Assembly: GCF_016905005.1 (NCBI RefSeq)
Contig: NZ_JADIKC010000002.1
Coordinates: forward strand, 186,001-250,000
DNA: 64,000 nt
Reading direction: 5' to 3'
Source of the DNA: Dyella kyungheensis
GTDB taxonomy: Bacteria; Pseudomonadota; Gammaproteobacteria; Xanthomonadales; Rhodanobacteraceae
The notes under the pieces are model-generated. The model had not been told where the DNA came from. It did no database searches and saw only the letters and a program-made list of their open reading frames with translations. Positions 17,893 to 29,285 of the stretch are shown piece by piece; the first letter of the stretch is position 1, and each line of letters begins with the position of its first letter. A program made the translations under genes and the position numbers.

Positions 17893-19590
17893 TCAGGCCG
17901 TCGCCTTGGCCTTTTCATCCGCGCGGTCGACACTGCGCGTGATCAGCCACTGCTGGGTAAGGCTGGTGAGACCGTTGATCACCCAGTACAGCACCAGGCC
18001 CGCCGGGAAGAACAGGAACATGAAGCCGAACACCACCGGCATCACCTTCATCATCTTCTGCTGCGCCGGGTCCATGCCCGCCGCCGCCGGCGTGAGCCAT
18101 TGCGTGGCCAGCATCACCAGGATGTAGATCACCGGCAGCACGAAGAACGGATCGGGCGCGGAAAGGTCGTGCACCCAGCCGAAGAACGGCGCGTGGCGCA
18201 GCTCCACGCTCTCCATCAGCACGCGATACAGGCCGAAGAACACCGGCATGGTGATCAGCACCGGCAGGCAGCCCGACATCGGGTTGACCTTTTCCTTCTT
18301 GTACAGCTCCATCATGGCCTGCTGCATCTTCATCTTGTCGTCGCCGTAACGCTCCTTGAGAGCGTTCACGCGCGGCTGCAGCTTGCGCATGCGGGCGCCG
18401 GAGCGGAACTGCGCGGCCGTGAGCTTCCACAGCGCGCCCTTCAGCAGCAGCACCAGCAGGATGATCGCCACGCCCCAGTTGCCGGCGATCGCGTGCAGCT
18501 GCGAGAGCAACCAGTGCAGCGGCTGCGCAACCACCGTGAGCCAACCGTAGTTGGTGGTGAGGTCCAGACCCGGCGCCACCTGGTCGAGCGTGCCCTGCAG
18601 CTTCGGACCGATATACAGGCGCGCCGCACTGGTCGCGCTCTGGCCCGGCGCCACGCTGATGGACGGGCCCACCGCGCGGATCAGGTACACCGGCTGGGCG
18701 GTGTCCGGATTGATCACGCTGGTGCTGTAGCTGCTGGCGTCCTGCGCGGACGGAATCCACGCCACGAAGAAGTAATGCTGCAGCATCGATGCCCAGCCGC
18801 CGGTGATGGCGTGGTTCAGCGGCTTCTTGGCGAAGTCGGTGAACGGCAGGGTGGTCATCTTGTCTTCCGGGCTGTACCAGGCAGCGCCATAGAAGCTGTG
18901 CGAAGCCGGGTCGCTGAAGTTCTGCCACCAGCTCTTCTGCTGCGCCGGCGCCACGCGCTGCAGCTGTTCATAGGTGTTGCCGGCCCAGGCGGTGCTGCCG
19001 CCGTTGTCGATCTTCTGGTCGACCGTGACCACGTAGCTACCGCGCTTGAGCGCGAAGGTCTTGGTGACCTTGAGGCCGGCGGCGTTCTGCCAGGTGAGGT
19101 CGACCTTCAGATCGTCCTGGCCCTGGGTGAGCGCATAGCTGGTCTGCGCGGCCGAGAACACGGCGCGATGGTCGGGCGCGTCGCCCTGGTTGCTGACGAT
19201 GCCGCTCTGCGCCACGAAGTACTGCGCGCGATCGTCGTCGAGCATGCGCACCGGCGCCGGATCGGGATCCTTCTTGGTACGCGGCACCGCCGGATAGTTG
19301 AGCAGCTCAGAGCGCACCACGCTGCCGCCGCGCGTATCGATGGTCAGGCGCAGCACATCGGTGCTGACCGTGATCAATTGCGCGGATGCCTCGCTGACGG
19401 TGCCGGGCACGGCGGCCGGCGCGGTGGACGAGCTGGCGCCCGGCACGCTGTTGTCAGTGCTGGTGCTGGCACCGGCCGCGGTCGCAGCCGCCACCGGCGG
19501 TTGCGGGCCGTAATCCTTCTCCCAGGCCTGGAACAAGAGGTAGGCCACAGCCAGCAGGGCAAAGATGAGGAACGTGCGCGTTTGATTCAT
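17893..19590 (-). CDS. yidC: Membrane protein insertase YidC
   Basis: YidC inserts and folds inner-membrane proteins, alone or with SecYEG. The 565-residue protein starts at ATG 19590 (MNQTRTFLIFALLAVAYLLFQAWEKDYG). The large periplasmic P1 domain follows (about 60-350). The conserved insertase core comes next: NWGVAIILLVLLLKGALWKLTAAQ, the cytoplasmic hairpin KLQPRVNALKERYGDDKMKMQQAMMELYKKEKVNPMSGCLP, then VLITMPVFFGLYRVLMESVELRHAPF. The hydrophilic-groove arginine lies in TAAQFRSGARMRKLQP. No yidD gene intervenes before rnpA, only 58 bp. Confidence 0.97.
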   Translation of the reverse strand: MNQTRTFLIFALLAVAYLLFQAWEKDYGPQPPVAAATAAGASTSTDNSVPGASSSTAPAAVPGTVSEASAQLITVSTDVLRLTIDTRGGSVVRSELLNYPAVPRTKKDPDPAPVRMLDDDRAQYFVAQSGIVSNQGDAPDHRAVFSAAQTSYALTQGQDDLKVDLTWQNAAGLKVTKTFALKRGSYVVTVDQKIDNGGSTAWAGNTYEQLQRVAPAQQKSWWQNFSDPASHSFYGAAWYSPEDKMTTLPFTDFAKKPLNHAITGGWASMLQHYFFVAWIPSAQDASSYSTSVINPDTAQPVYLIRAVGPSISVAPGQSATSAARLYIGPKLQGTLDQVAPGLDLTTNYGWLTVVAQPLHWLLSQLHAIAGNWGVAIILLVLLLKGALWKLTAAQFRSGARMRKLQPRVNALKERYGDDKMKMQQAMMELYKKEKVNPMSGCLPVLITMPVFFGLYRVLMESVELRHAPFFGWVHDLSAPDPFFVLPVIYILVMLATQWLTPAAAGMDPAQQKMMKVMPVVFGFMFLFFPAGLVLYWVINGLTSLTQQWLITRSVDRADEKAKATA

Positions 19591-19648
19591 CGCGGAGCAG
19601 ATCCGGTGCATGCCCGCGGCGCCGTGCCGCGGAAAGGAATGGAGAAGG

Positions 19649-20047
19649 TCAACGCTCGATTGTGCCGGTCGGTTCGCCCGGCTTCAATGTGGCCTCGACT
19701 TTCGCGGAACGCAGTTTCTTCCACAGCTGCTGCAATTCGGCGAGCAACTCCGGGCCGGGCAGGCCACAGGCCTGCTCGCGTGCCATCACCATGAGGTCGA
19801 CCGCTGGAAGGTCAAGGCGGGCACGTCGGAAAGATTCGCGGACCAGGCGCTTGATGCGGTTGCGATCGACCGCGCGCTTGGAGACGCGTTTGGAAATGGC
19901 CAGGCCCATGCGCGGGTGGCCGAGTTCGTTGACCCGATAGCGCACAGAAAAACAGCGGCCGCCGAGGCGGCCGCTGGTATGTCGCAACGCTGCAAAGTCA
20001 CCGGCGCTTCGAAGCCGCGCTTCGCGCGGCAGGCCGGCGGCACGCAT
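19649..20047 (-). CDS. rnpA: Ribonuclease P protein component
   Basis: RnpA is the protein cofactor of RNase P, which trims the 5' leader of tRNA precursors. The 132-residue basic protein shows MGLAISKRVSKRAVDRNRIKRLVRESFRRAR, containing the RNR motif that contacts the RNA. It is encoded 13 bp after rpmH in the usual order. The C-terminal 15 residues (VEATLKPGEPTGTIER) extend past the core. Confidence 0.95.
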   Translation of the reverse strand: MRAAGLPREARLRSAGDFAALRHTSGRLGGRCFSVRYRVNELGHPRMGLAISKRVSKRAVDRNRIKRLVRESFRRARLDLPAVDLMVMAREQACGLPGPELLAELQQLWKKLRSAKVEATLKPGEPTGTIER

Positions 20048-20060
20048 CGTGGCGAGCCGC

Positions 20061-20198
20061 TTACGGGATCAGGCGCTTGCGACCCTTCGCGCGACGTGCG
20101 TTCAGGATCTTGCGGCCATCGGCCGTTGCCATACGAGCACGGAAGCCGTGGGTGCGGGCACGCTTGAGCTTGCTGGGCTGGAAGGTCCGCTTGGACAT
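20061..20198 (-). CDS. rpmH: Ribosomal protein bL34
   Basis: The reverse strand encodes a 45-residue basic peptide from ATG 20198: [20 protein letters not shown], then [20 protein letters not shown] and a short RLIP end. This is bL34, a component of the large ribosomal subunit; the length is one or two residues shorter than the common 44-46 range centre, so normal. A GGAGG-like ribosome site precedes it on the reverse strand (cggaggaagcc). It heads the rpmH-rnpA-yidC cluster divergent from dnaA. Confidence 0.97.
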   Translation of the reverse strand: MSKRTFQPSKLKRARTHGFRARMATADGRKILNARRAKGRKRLIP

Positions 20199-20410
20199 GG
20201 CTTCCTCCGGTTAAGGTGGTAAAAAGGTTGGAAATTATGCGAGGGAATCTTGGCCCTTGTCAAATAGGGGTATTTTGCGGGTTGACAAAAGGCTGTTTAC
20301 TTCCTGTGGATATCCATGTGGATATCCGCGCCATGAAGGAGGGTTCGTGCTGCTAGACTTGCCGGTCCACCCCGCGCGTAAGCGCTCCTTCCAGTGGTTG
20401 AAGACTTCCC
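20199..20410. promoter_or_regulatory. rpmH-dnaA divergent promoter region with DnaA-box-like repeats
   Basis: This 212-bp gap separates the divergent rpmH and dnaA genes. Two tandem TGTGGATAT sequences at 20305-20313 and 20317-20325, 12 bases apart, each differ by one base from the DnaA box TGTGGATAA. They suggest autoregulation of dnaA, known for other bacteria. TTGACA at 20282 could be a -35 element for dnaA, but I find no firm -10. Confidence 0.6.
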
Positions 20411-21757
20411 ATGAGTGACCTGTGGCGGCGCTGTCTCGAGCGCCTCGAGGGCGAATTGAACGCCGAAGACCTGCATACGTGGCTGATGCCCCTGCAGGCA
20501 CGCGACGACACCCATGGTTTGCAGTTGTTTGCGCCCAATCCGTACACACTGGAAACCGTGCGCGAGCGCTACCTGGCGCGCATCGAAACGGTGATCAGCC
20601 AGCTGACCGGCCATGAGCTGACGGTCCGCCTCGAGGTGGGCTCCAGTTCGCCGCGCGCCACGGCGAGCGGCAAGGTGGCCGCGCCGGCGCCGGTAAAGGT
20701 GGCTCCCACGGTGATCGAAGCGCCGGCGCCGACCTTCAACCACAACCTGGACCCGCACTACACCTTCGAAACCTTTGTCGAAGGCAAGTCGAACCAGCTC
20801 GGCAAGGCGGCCGCCATGCAGGTGGCCATGAACCCGGGCCGCGCCTACAACCCGCTGCTGCTGTACGGCGGCACCGGTCTCGGCAAAACGCACTTGATGC
20901 ACGCCTCGGGCAACCTGATGCGCGAGCGCAACCCCGATTTCAAGGTGCTGTATCTGCGTTCGGAGCAGTTCGTCGGCTCCATGATCGAAGCGCTGCGCAC
21001 CAAGAGCATGGACGAGTTCAAGCGCCGCTTCCGTTCGGTGGACGCGCTGCTGATCGACGACATCCAGTTCTTCGCCGGCAAGGACACCACGCAGGAGGAG
21101 TTCTTCCACACCTTCAACGCGTTGTTCGAGTCCAAGCAGCAGATCATCCTCACCTGCGACCGCTATCCGAAGGAAGTGGACAAGCTCGAGCCGCGGCTGA
21201 AGTCGCGCCTGGGCTGGGGTCTTTCGGTGGCGATCGAGCCGCCGGACTTCGAGACGCGCGCGGCGATCTTGCTGTCCAAGGCCCACGACAAGGGCGTGGC
21301 GGTGAGCGAGAACGTGGCGATGTTGCTGGCCAAGCGCATCCGCTCCAACGTGCGCGACCTCGAAGGCGCGCTCAACACGTTGGCGGCGCGGGCGAACTTC
21401 TACGGCAAGCCGATCACCATCGACTTTGCCGAAGAGACCCTGCGCGACCTGCTCGCCACGCATGCGCAGGCGGTGACGGTGCCGAACATCCAGAAGATCG
21501 TGGCCGATTACTACCAGGTGCGCCTGCAGGACCTGCTGTCCAAGCGTCGCGTGCGTTCGCTGGCCCGCCCGCGCCAGATCGCGATGGCGCTGTCCAAGGA
21601 ACTCACCGAGCACAGCCTGCCGGAGATCGGCGAGGCGTTCGGCGGCCGCGACCACACTACGGTGCTGCACGCCTGCCGGACCATCAAGAAGCATTGCGAG
21701 ACCGACACACGCATGCGGCAGGATTGGGAACAGCTCATCCGCATCCTCACCGGCTGA
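20411..21757 (+). CDS. dnaA: Chromosomal replication initiator DnaA
   Basis: DnaA binds DnaA boxes at oriC and melts the origin. The 448-residue protein has the N-terminal DnaB/DiaA-interaction domain ([27 protein letters not shown]), a short linker (about 78-110) and the AAA+ domain with Walker [15 protein letters not shown] and Walker [14 protein letters not shown]. The C-terminal DNA-binding domain has the signature [20 protein letters not shown] 20411 fits the start of homology. It leads the dnaA-dnaN-recF-gyrB series. Confidence 0.99.
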   Translation: MSDLWRRCLERLEGELNAEDLHTWLMPLQARDDTHGLQLFAPNPYTLETVRERYLARIETVISQLTGHELTVRLEVGSSSPRATASGKVAAPAPVKVAPTVIEAPAPTFNHNLDPHYTFETFVEGKSNQLGKAAAMQVAMNPGRAYNPLLLYGGTGLGKTHLMHASGNLMRERNPDFKVLYLRSEQFVGSMIEALRTKSMDEFKRRFRSVDALLIDDIQFFAGKDTTQEEFFHTFNALFESKQQIILTCDRYPKEVDKLEPRLKSRLGWGLSVAIEPPDFETRAAILLSKAHDKGVAVSENVAMLLAKRIRSNVRDLEGALNTLAARANFYGKPITIDFAEETLRDLLATHAQAVTVPNIQKIVADYYQVRLQDLLSKRRVRSLARPRQIAMALSKELTEHSLPEIGEAFGGRDHTTVLHACRTIKKHCETDTRMRQDWEQLIRILTG

Positions 21758-22008
21758 TCGATCGGGGCGGCTGTGCACGGATCGCTTGAAAAGTACGGTG
21801 GCAACCTGTGGATAATAGGTGGACGATTTGGACTGGAAAGTTATCCACAATTGGCCCACAGTCTTCCGGCACTTGGGAACACAATGTGATAATCAGCTAA
21901 ATCACTGATTATTTTGGGTAATTTCAGATTTTTGAGTTATCCACGGCCCCTACCACCACTACAGAACTTCTTTTAAAAACAGAAAAGCAGGATTGGGGAA
22001 GCGCATAC
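21758..22008. other. Probable oriC (DnaA boxes and AT-rich region)
   Basis: The 251-bp dnaA-dnaN gap has a perfect DnaA box on each strand: TGTGGATAA at 21807-21815 and TTATCCACA at 21841-21849. A one-mismatch box, TTATCCACG, lies at 21937-21945. AT-rich stretches at about 21884-21938 and 21966-21990 stand out in this GC-rich sequence and could be the duplex-unwinding element. Together with the dnaA-dnaN context and parS-like sites 1.6-2.2 kb away this supports an origin. Strand-skew data would be the direct test. Confidence 0.8.
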
Positions 22009-23109
22009 ATGCAATTCAGCATTCAACGAGAAGCTCTGCTCAAACCGTTGCAGCAGGTCGTTGGCGTCGTCGAACGCCGACAGACACTGCCGGTTTTGGC
22101 CAACCTGCTGGTAAAGGTCGCCGACGGCAAAGTGTCGATGACCGGCACGGATCTCGAAGTGGAAATGATCGCCACCACGGCAGCCGACAAGCTGGTCGAC
22201 GGTGAGATCACCATTCCTGCGCGCAAGCTGTTCGACATCGTTCGTGCGCTGCCCGACGGCGCCCAGATCGAGTTGAAGCTCAATGGCGATCGCGTGGCCA
22301 TGAATGCAGGACGGAGCCGGTTCACCCTGGCTACGCTGCCCGCGACCGAATTCCCGACCATCGATGAAATAGAGCTGGTTGAGCGGGTAGCGCTACCGGA
22401 AGAAGTTCTGCGCGACCTGATGGAGCGCACGGCTTTCGCCATGGCCAATCAGGACGTGCGCTACTACTTGAACGGCATGTTGCTGGACCTGCAGGAGCAC
22501 ACGCTGCGCTGCGTGGCTACCGACGGCCACCGCCTGGCTCTCAAGGAAACCAAGCTGGAAAGCAAGGTTTCCGTGCGTCGCCAGATCATCATTCCGCGCA
22601 AGGGCGTGAACGAGTTGATCGGTTTGTTCGAAACAGGTGATGGCGAGGTCGAGCTTGAGTTCGGTCGCAATCACCTGCGCGTTCGCCGTGGCGACGTGGT
22701 GTTCACGTCCAAGCTGATCGACGGCCGTTTCCCGGATTACGAAGCAGTGATCCCGCTGGGCGCCGACAAGCACGCCACGCTCGATCGCGAAGTGCTTCGT
22801 GGAGCCCTGCAGCGTGCGGCGATTCTTTCCAACGAAAAGTACCGCGGCGTGAAGCTGGAACTGTCGCCGGGCAAGCTGCGCATCGTGGCCCACAACCCGG
22901 AGCAGGAAGAGGCCGTGGAAGAGCTGGAAGCGGAGACCGTGGTTTCCGATCTGGCTGTCGGCTTCAACGTCGGCTACCTGCTCGATGCGTTGGCGGCCTT
23001 GCGCGGCGAGCGTGCCCGCTTGAACCTGCGCGACGCGCAGTCGAGCTGCCTGGTGCAGGAAGACGACAACGACCAGGCGCGCCACGTGATCATGCCACTT
23101 CGTCTCTGA
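22009..23109 (+). CDS. dnaN: DNA polymerase III beta subunit (sliding clamp)
   Basis: DnaN forms the ring clamp that gives polymerase III processivity and recruits other repair and replication proteins. The 366-residue length is normal. It starts MQFSIQREALLKPLQQVVGVVERRQTLPVLANLLV and ends with the conserved C-terminus HVIMPLRL, with three clamp domains between (landmark VATDGHRLAL). It lies after oriC in the standard dnaA-dnaN-recF order. A strong hairpin follows its stop. Confidence 0.99.
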   Translation: MQFSIQREALLKPLQQVVGVVERRQTLPVLANLLVKVADGKVSMTGTDLEVEMIATTAADKLVDGEITIPARKLFDIVRALPDGAQIELKLNGDRVAMNAGRSRFTLATLPATEFPTIDEIELVERVALPEEVLRDLMERTAFAMANQDVRYYLNGMLLDLQEHTLRCVATDGHRLALKETKLESKVSVRRQIIIPRKGVNELIGLFETGDGEVELEFGRNHLRVRRGDVVFTSKLIDGRFPDYEAVIPLGADKHATLDREVLRGALQRAAILSNEKYRGVKLELSPGKLRIVAHNPEQEEAVEELEAETVVSDLAVGFNVGYLLDALAALRGERARLNLRDAQSSCLVQEDDNDQARHVIMPLRL

Positions 23110-23149
23110 TGGCCATCATTCGTTTGCCTGAAACGGGCAAGCAGAACGC

Positions 23150-23190
23150 GAACGCCGGAGCCGTCGAAAGACGCTCCGGCGTTCTTGCTT
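23150..23190 (+). terminator. Strong hairpin between dnaN and recF
   Basis: GAACGCCGGAGC at 23150-23161 pairs with GCTCCGGCGTTC at 23173-23184. An inner GTC/GAC pairing around a GAAA tetraloop makes a stem of about 15 bp with one bulged C. The tail is TTGCTT, so termination may be partial and could lower recF relative to dnaN. Confidence 0.65.
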
Positions 23191-23205
23191 CGGAGATTTG
23201 CTGAG

Positions 23206-24285
23206 ATGCGGCTGGAAAGCCTGCGCATCCGGGGTTTGCGCTGCCTGGAAGACGTGGTGGTGCCTTTGCAACCCGGCGTCAGTGTATTCGCCGGCGCCAA
23301 CGGGGCAGGGAAGACCAGCATTCTCGAGGCTGCCTTCCTGCTGTCGCACGCCCGTTCCTTCCGTTCCGGGGCCAAGGACGCCCTGTTGCAGCGTGGTGCC
23401 GACGCTTTGTCTGTGTTTGCCGAGCTGAGGCATGAGGACGGTCAGGTTCGCCGCCTTGGCCTGGGTCGCCAGGGCGCTCGTTGGGAAGCCCGCATGGATG
23501 GCGAATCCGTCAGCCTGAGTGAGCTGGTGGGGGAGTGCGCTGTCGTTTGCTTCGAGCCCGGGTCCCATGCCTTGATCGCGGGAGGCGCGGAGGAACGACG
23601 CCGCTACCTGGATTGGGGCGTGTTCCACGTGGAACATGAGTTCATCGGGGCATGGCGGCGCTACCAGCGCGCCCTGAAGCAGCGAAACTCGCTCCTGAGG
23701 GCGACATCCACCGTTCCCGAGGCGCTCTTCTTGCCCTGGGAGGCTGAACTGGATACGACGGCAGCCGTCATCGATCATCTCCGCGCCCTGTACTTGGCAA
23801 CCCTTCGACCCCATATAGAACAGGCGATGGCGGGTTTGCTGCCCGAGCTGGGGGCCGTGGAGATGAAGTACCGCCGGGGTTGGGCGGATGACGCCGACTT
23901 GGGGGAGCTTCTGGCCAGTCAGCGCCCCAGAGACCTGGCTCGGGGCCACACGACGATGGGTTCGCACCGGGCGGATTGGCAGATCGCCTTCGAACACGCG
24001 CCACAACGCGAACATTTGTCGCGAGGGCAGGAAAAGTTGACGGCTCTGGGGTGTGTACTGGCGCAAGCCGCCCTTTACGCCGAGAGGCGGGGCGAATGGC
24101 CGATTGTCTGCCTGGACGATTTGGCTTCCGAGCTCGACAGGCCTCACCAGGCCGCCGTGGTCGAGCAGCTGAGGTCAGCCGGTGCCCAGGTCTTTGTCAC
24201 CGGAACCGAGGTTCCTGAAGCGCTCCAGGCCGGTCCAGCGCAAGTGTTCCACGTGGAACAGGGAAGTATCAGCCCCCTGCTATAA
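23206..24285 (+). CDS. recF: DNA replication and repair protein RecF
   Basis: RecF loads RecA at gapped DNA with RecO and RecR. The 359-residue protein begins MRLESLRIRGLRCLEDVVVPLQPG. It has the Walker A motif GANGAGKTSILEA, the signature-like segment LSRGQEKLTALGCVLAQA and the Walker B region PIVCLDDLASELD. ATG 23206 is chosen because similarity starts there. Two perfect 16-bp parS-type palindromes lie within the gene, encoding VFHVEH near residue 139 and VFHVEQ near residue 347. Confidence 0.97.
   Translation: MRLESLRIRGLRCLEDVVVPLQPGVSVFAGANGAGKTSILEAAFLLSHARSFRSGAKDALLQRGADALSVFAELRHEDGQVRRLGLGRQGARWEARMDGESVSLSELVGECAVVCFEPGSHALIAGGAEERRRYLDWGVFHVEHEFIGAWRRYQRALKQRNSLLRATSTVPEALFLPWEAELDTTAAVIDHLRALYLATLRPHIEQAMAGLLPELGAVEMKYRRGWADDADLGELLASQRPRDLARGHTTMGSHRADWQIAFEHAPQREHLSRGQEKLTALGCVLAQAALYAERRGEWPIVCLDDLASELDRPHQAAVVEQLRSAGAQVFVTGTEVPEALQAGPAQVFHVEQGSISPLL
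23621..23636. promoter_or_regulatory. parS-type site 1 (TGTTCCACGTGGAACA)
   Basis: A perfect 16-bp palindrome matches the ParB-binding parS consensus (B. subtilis-type TGTTTCACGTGAAACA; Pseudomonas-type TGTTCCACGTGGAAC). It lies inside recF, about 1.7 kb from the probable oriC, as expected for chromosomal parS. ParA/ParB are not encoded in this window. Confidence 0.9.
24245..24260. promoter_or_regulatory. parS-type site 2 (TGTTCCACGTGGAACA)
   Basis: A second copy of the same perfect 16-bp palindrome lies near the 3' end of recF, 624 bp from the first. Because the RecF C-terminus is poorly conserved, this site is less likely to be explained by protein coding alone. Confidence 0.9.
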
Positions 24286-26775
<2,490 letters not shown>

Positions 26776-26780
26776 CGACC

Positions 26781-26829
26781 CGGGCCGGGGCGATGCGAGC
26801 CGTCTTCGCATCGCCTCGGCCTTTTCTTT
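26781..26829 (+). terminator. Intrinsic terminator after gyrB
   Basis: The hairpin GGCGATGCGA...TCGCATCGCC is flanked by GGCC/GGCC pairs and followed by TTTTCTTTT. It begins just after the gyrB stop. Confidence 0.85.
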
Positions 26830-26837
26830 TCACAGCG

Positions 26838-26857
26838 TGTACTAATGCATTAGTACA
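26838..26857. promoter_or_regulatory. Perfect 20-bp palindrome, candidate operator
   Basis: TGTACTAATGCATTAGTACA is a perfect palindrome without spacer. It lies 230 bp upstream of the TPR-protein gene and just past the gyrB terminator. Its half-sites face opposite to the TTAG-N6-TACTA LexA box reported for Xanthomonadales, so I do not call it LexA. It fits a TetR- or GntR-sized operator, but the protein is unknown. The rest of this 313-bp gap shows only AT-rich sequence near 26970-26995. Confidence 0.5.
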
Positions 26858-27088
26858 TTGGCTAAAGTCGGCGAAGGCTGATGCCGATAGCGTGTTTCCA
26901 GGCCTAAAAGTCATAGGCGAGAGCGAGCTTGCGCCCCGAAATCATGTCCAGTCGTCGGCGTATGGTTCAACTTATTGATTTTTAACAATCTTTGTTGTCG
27001 CGCTGCGACTTGTTATCTGGCGCCTAGTCAGGGTACGCTCAGCGATCCCCCGCGTCCTAGTTACGTGAAACCTACATTGAGGACTGCC

Positions 27089-28378
27089 ATGAAGCGTGTT
27101 CCCCTGATCAAGTTGCTTGTCGGATCGGCGCTGGCCCTGGCCGTGGTGAGCACCCCGGTCATCGCGAGCGATAGCTCTTCCAAAGACAAGAAGGAAGTGC
27201 AGTACCCGAATGCGACGCGCAAGGAACCGAAGCTCGACCTGACCAGCGAGAAGGATCAGAAGGCCATCAACGAAGGCCTCGACGCGGTCAACAACCAGGA
27301 CAAGGAAAAGGCGGTCCAGCTGCTTCAGCCGATCGTCGACAACAGCAAGAGCAAGTACGCACAGGCGCTGGCCCTGCAGGGCCTGGCAAGCGTGCATTAC
27401 AACGACGGCGACGTGAAGGGCGGCATCGACCTGCTCAAGAAGGCGCTCGACAACGGCGTGATGCCGAACGACACCTTCTTCTCGCTGGAATACATGCTCG
27501 CCCAGTTCTACCTGGCCGACGAGCAGTACCAGCAGAGCATCGACACCATCGAGAAGTGGCGTGCGGAAGGCAAGAAGGAAACCGCCGAATCGTACGGTCT
27601 CGAAGGCAACGCCTATTACCGTCTCCAGAAGTACCCGGAAGCGATTGCCGCGATCAAGAAGGCGCAGTCGATGACCGACAAGCCGAACGACGGCTGGAAC
27701 CAGATCCTGATGGCCAGCTACTCCGAGTCCGGCCAGGGCGACCAGGCCGCCCAGGTGGCGCAGCAGCAGCTTGCCGCCAACCCGAACGATCCGAATGCGC
27801 TGAACAACGCCGTGTCCGTGCTGATGCAGGCGCAGAAGTATCCGGAAGCGATTGCCCTGATGGAGAAGGCGCGTGCCGGCGGTCAGCTCAAGACCGAGAA
27901 GGACTACATCCTCCTCGCCAAGCTGTACCTGATCTCGGGCCAGCAGAGCAGCGAGCAGAAGGAACCGGCGACCAAGGCGCTCGCGGTGCTTCAGGAAGGT
28001 TTCGGCAAGAACGTGATCACCGCGACGGCTGAGAACTACCAGCTGCTCGGTGCGGCCAACATCATGTCCGAGAACATGTCGGGCGCGCTGGCGGCCTACC
28101 AGAAAGCCATCCCGCTCGCGAAGGACGGCGAAGCCAACATCCGCGCTGGTCAGTTGCTCATTCAGGACAACAAGTACAGCGAGGCCAAGGGCGTCATCCA
28201 GCAGGGCATCGACAAGGGCGTGCAGAAGAAGGGCACAGCCTATCTGTTGCTCGCCCAGGCGTGCATCGGCCTGAAAGACCAAAAGGGCGCGACTGCGGCC
28301 ATGGAGAAAGCGGCGCAGGACCCTGAAACTGCAGCAAAAGCCAAGGCTTGGCTGAAGTCGCCGACCGTAAGCAAGTAA
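27089..28378 (+). CDS. Exported tetratricopeptide-repeat protein
   Basis: The 429-residue protein has the signal peptide MKRVPLIKLLVGSALALAVVSTPVIA. Many 34-residue TPR-like units follow, for example ALALQGLASVHYNDGDVKGGIDLLKKAL, AESYGLEGNAYYRLQKYPEAIAAIKKAQ and TAYLLLAQACIGLKDQKGATAAMEKAA. It is therefore a periplasmic protein-interaction scaffold. It precedes tonB by 198 bp in the same direction; comparable TPR proteins accompany tonB-exbBD in Xanthomonadales. A link to the TonB machine is inferred from position. ATG 27089 gives the clean signal peptide. Confidence 0.85.
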   Translation: MKRVPLIKLLVGSALALAVVSTPVIASDSSSKDKKEVQYPNATRKEPKLDLTSEKDQKAINEGLDAVNNQDKEKAVQLLQPIVDNSKSKYAQALALQGLASVHYNDGDVKGGIDLLKKALDNGVMPNDTFFSLEYMLAQFYLADEQYQQSIDTIEKWRAEGKKETAESYGLEGNAYYRLQKYPEAIAAIKKAQSMTDKPNDGWNQILMASYSESGQGDQAAQVAQQQLAANPNDPNALNNAVSVLMQAQKYPEAIALMEKARAGGQLKTEKDYILLAKLYLISGQQSSEQKEPATKALAVLQEGFGKNVITATAENYQLLGAANIMSENMSGALAAYQKAIPLAKDGEANIRAGQLLIQDNKYSEAKGVIQQGIDKGVQKKGTAYLLLAQACIGLKDQKGATAAMEKAAQDPETAAKAKAWLKSPTVSK

Positions 28379-28576
28379 GTGGTGATGTGTAGCATTTGCG
28401 AAGCAGATAGACGTCCATTTGCATGCTTCACAAGTGCTATACAAATGCCATGTGCTGTTGTACCGTTGAAACCCTTCCGTGTTCCCGTCCAGTGGCAAAT
28501 GTCATCCGTTTGGATCGATTTGCCGCAGGGTTTCGTGACCACGTCTCACCGATCAATTAGCTCCAGATAGTGACAG

Positions 28577-29236
<660 letters not shown>

Positions 29237-29285
29237 CTTCGGTTACGGTCAATCAGTTCACGCTTGACTTTCCAAGGGTAGCGTT

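Noticed and set aside
17670-17933. N-terminal extension of MnmE by 88 residues
   Set aside because: The extension translates the palindromic repeat and the yidC terminator; MnmE homology starts at ATG 17669.
26838-26857. LexA box
   Set aside because: The known Xanthomonadales LexA motif is TTAG-N6-TACTA; here the half-sites are in the opposite order (TACTAA...TTAGTA).
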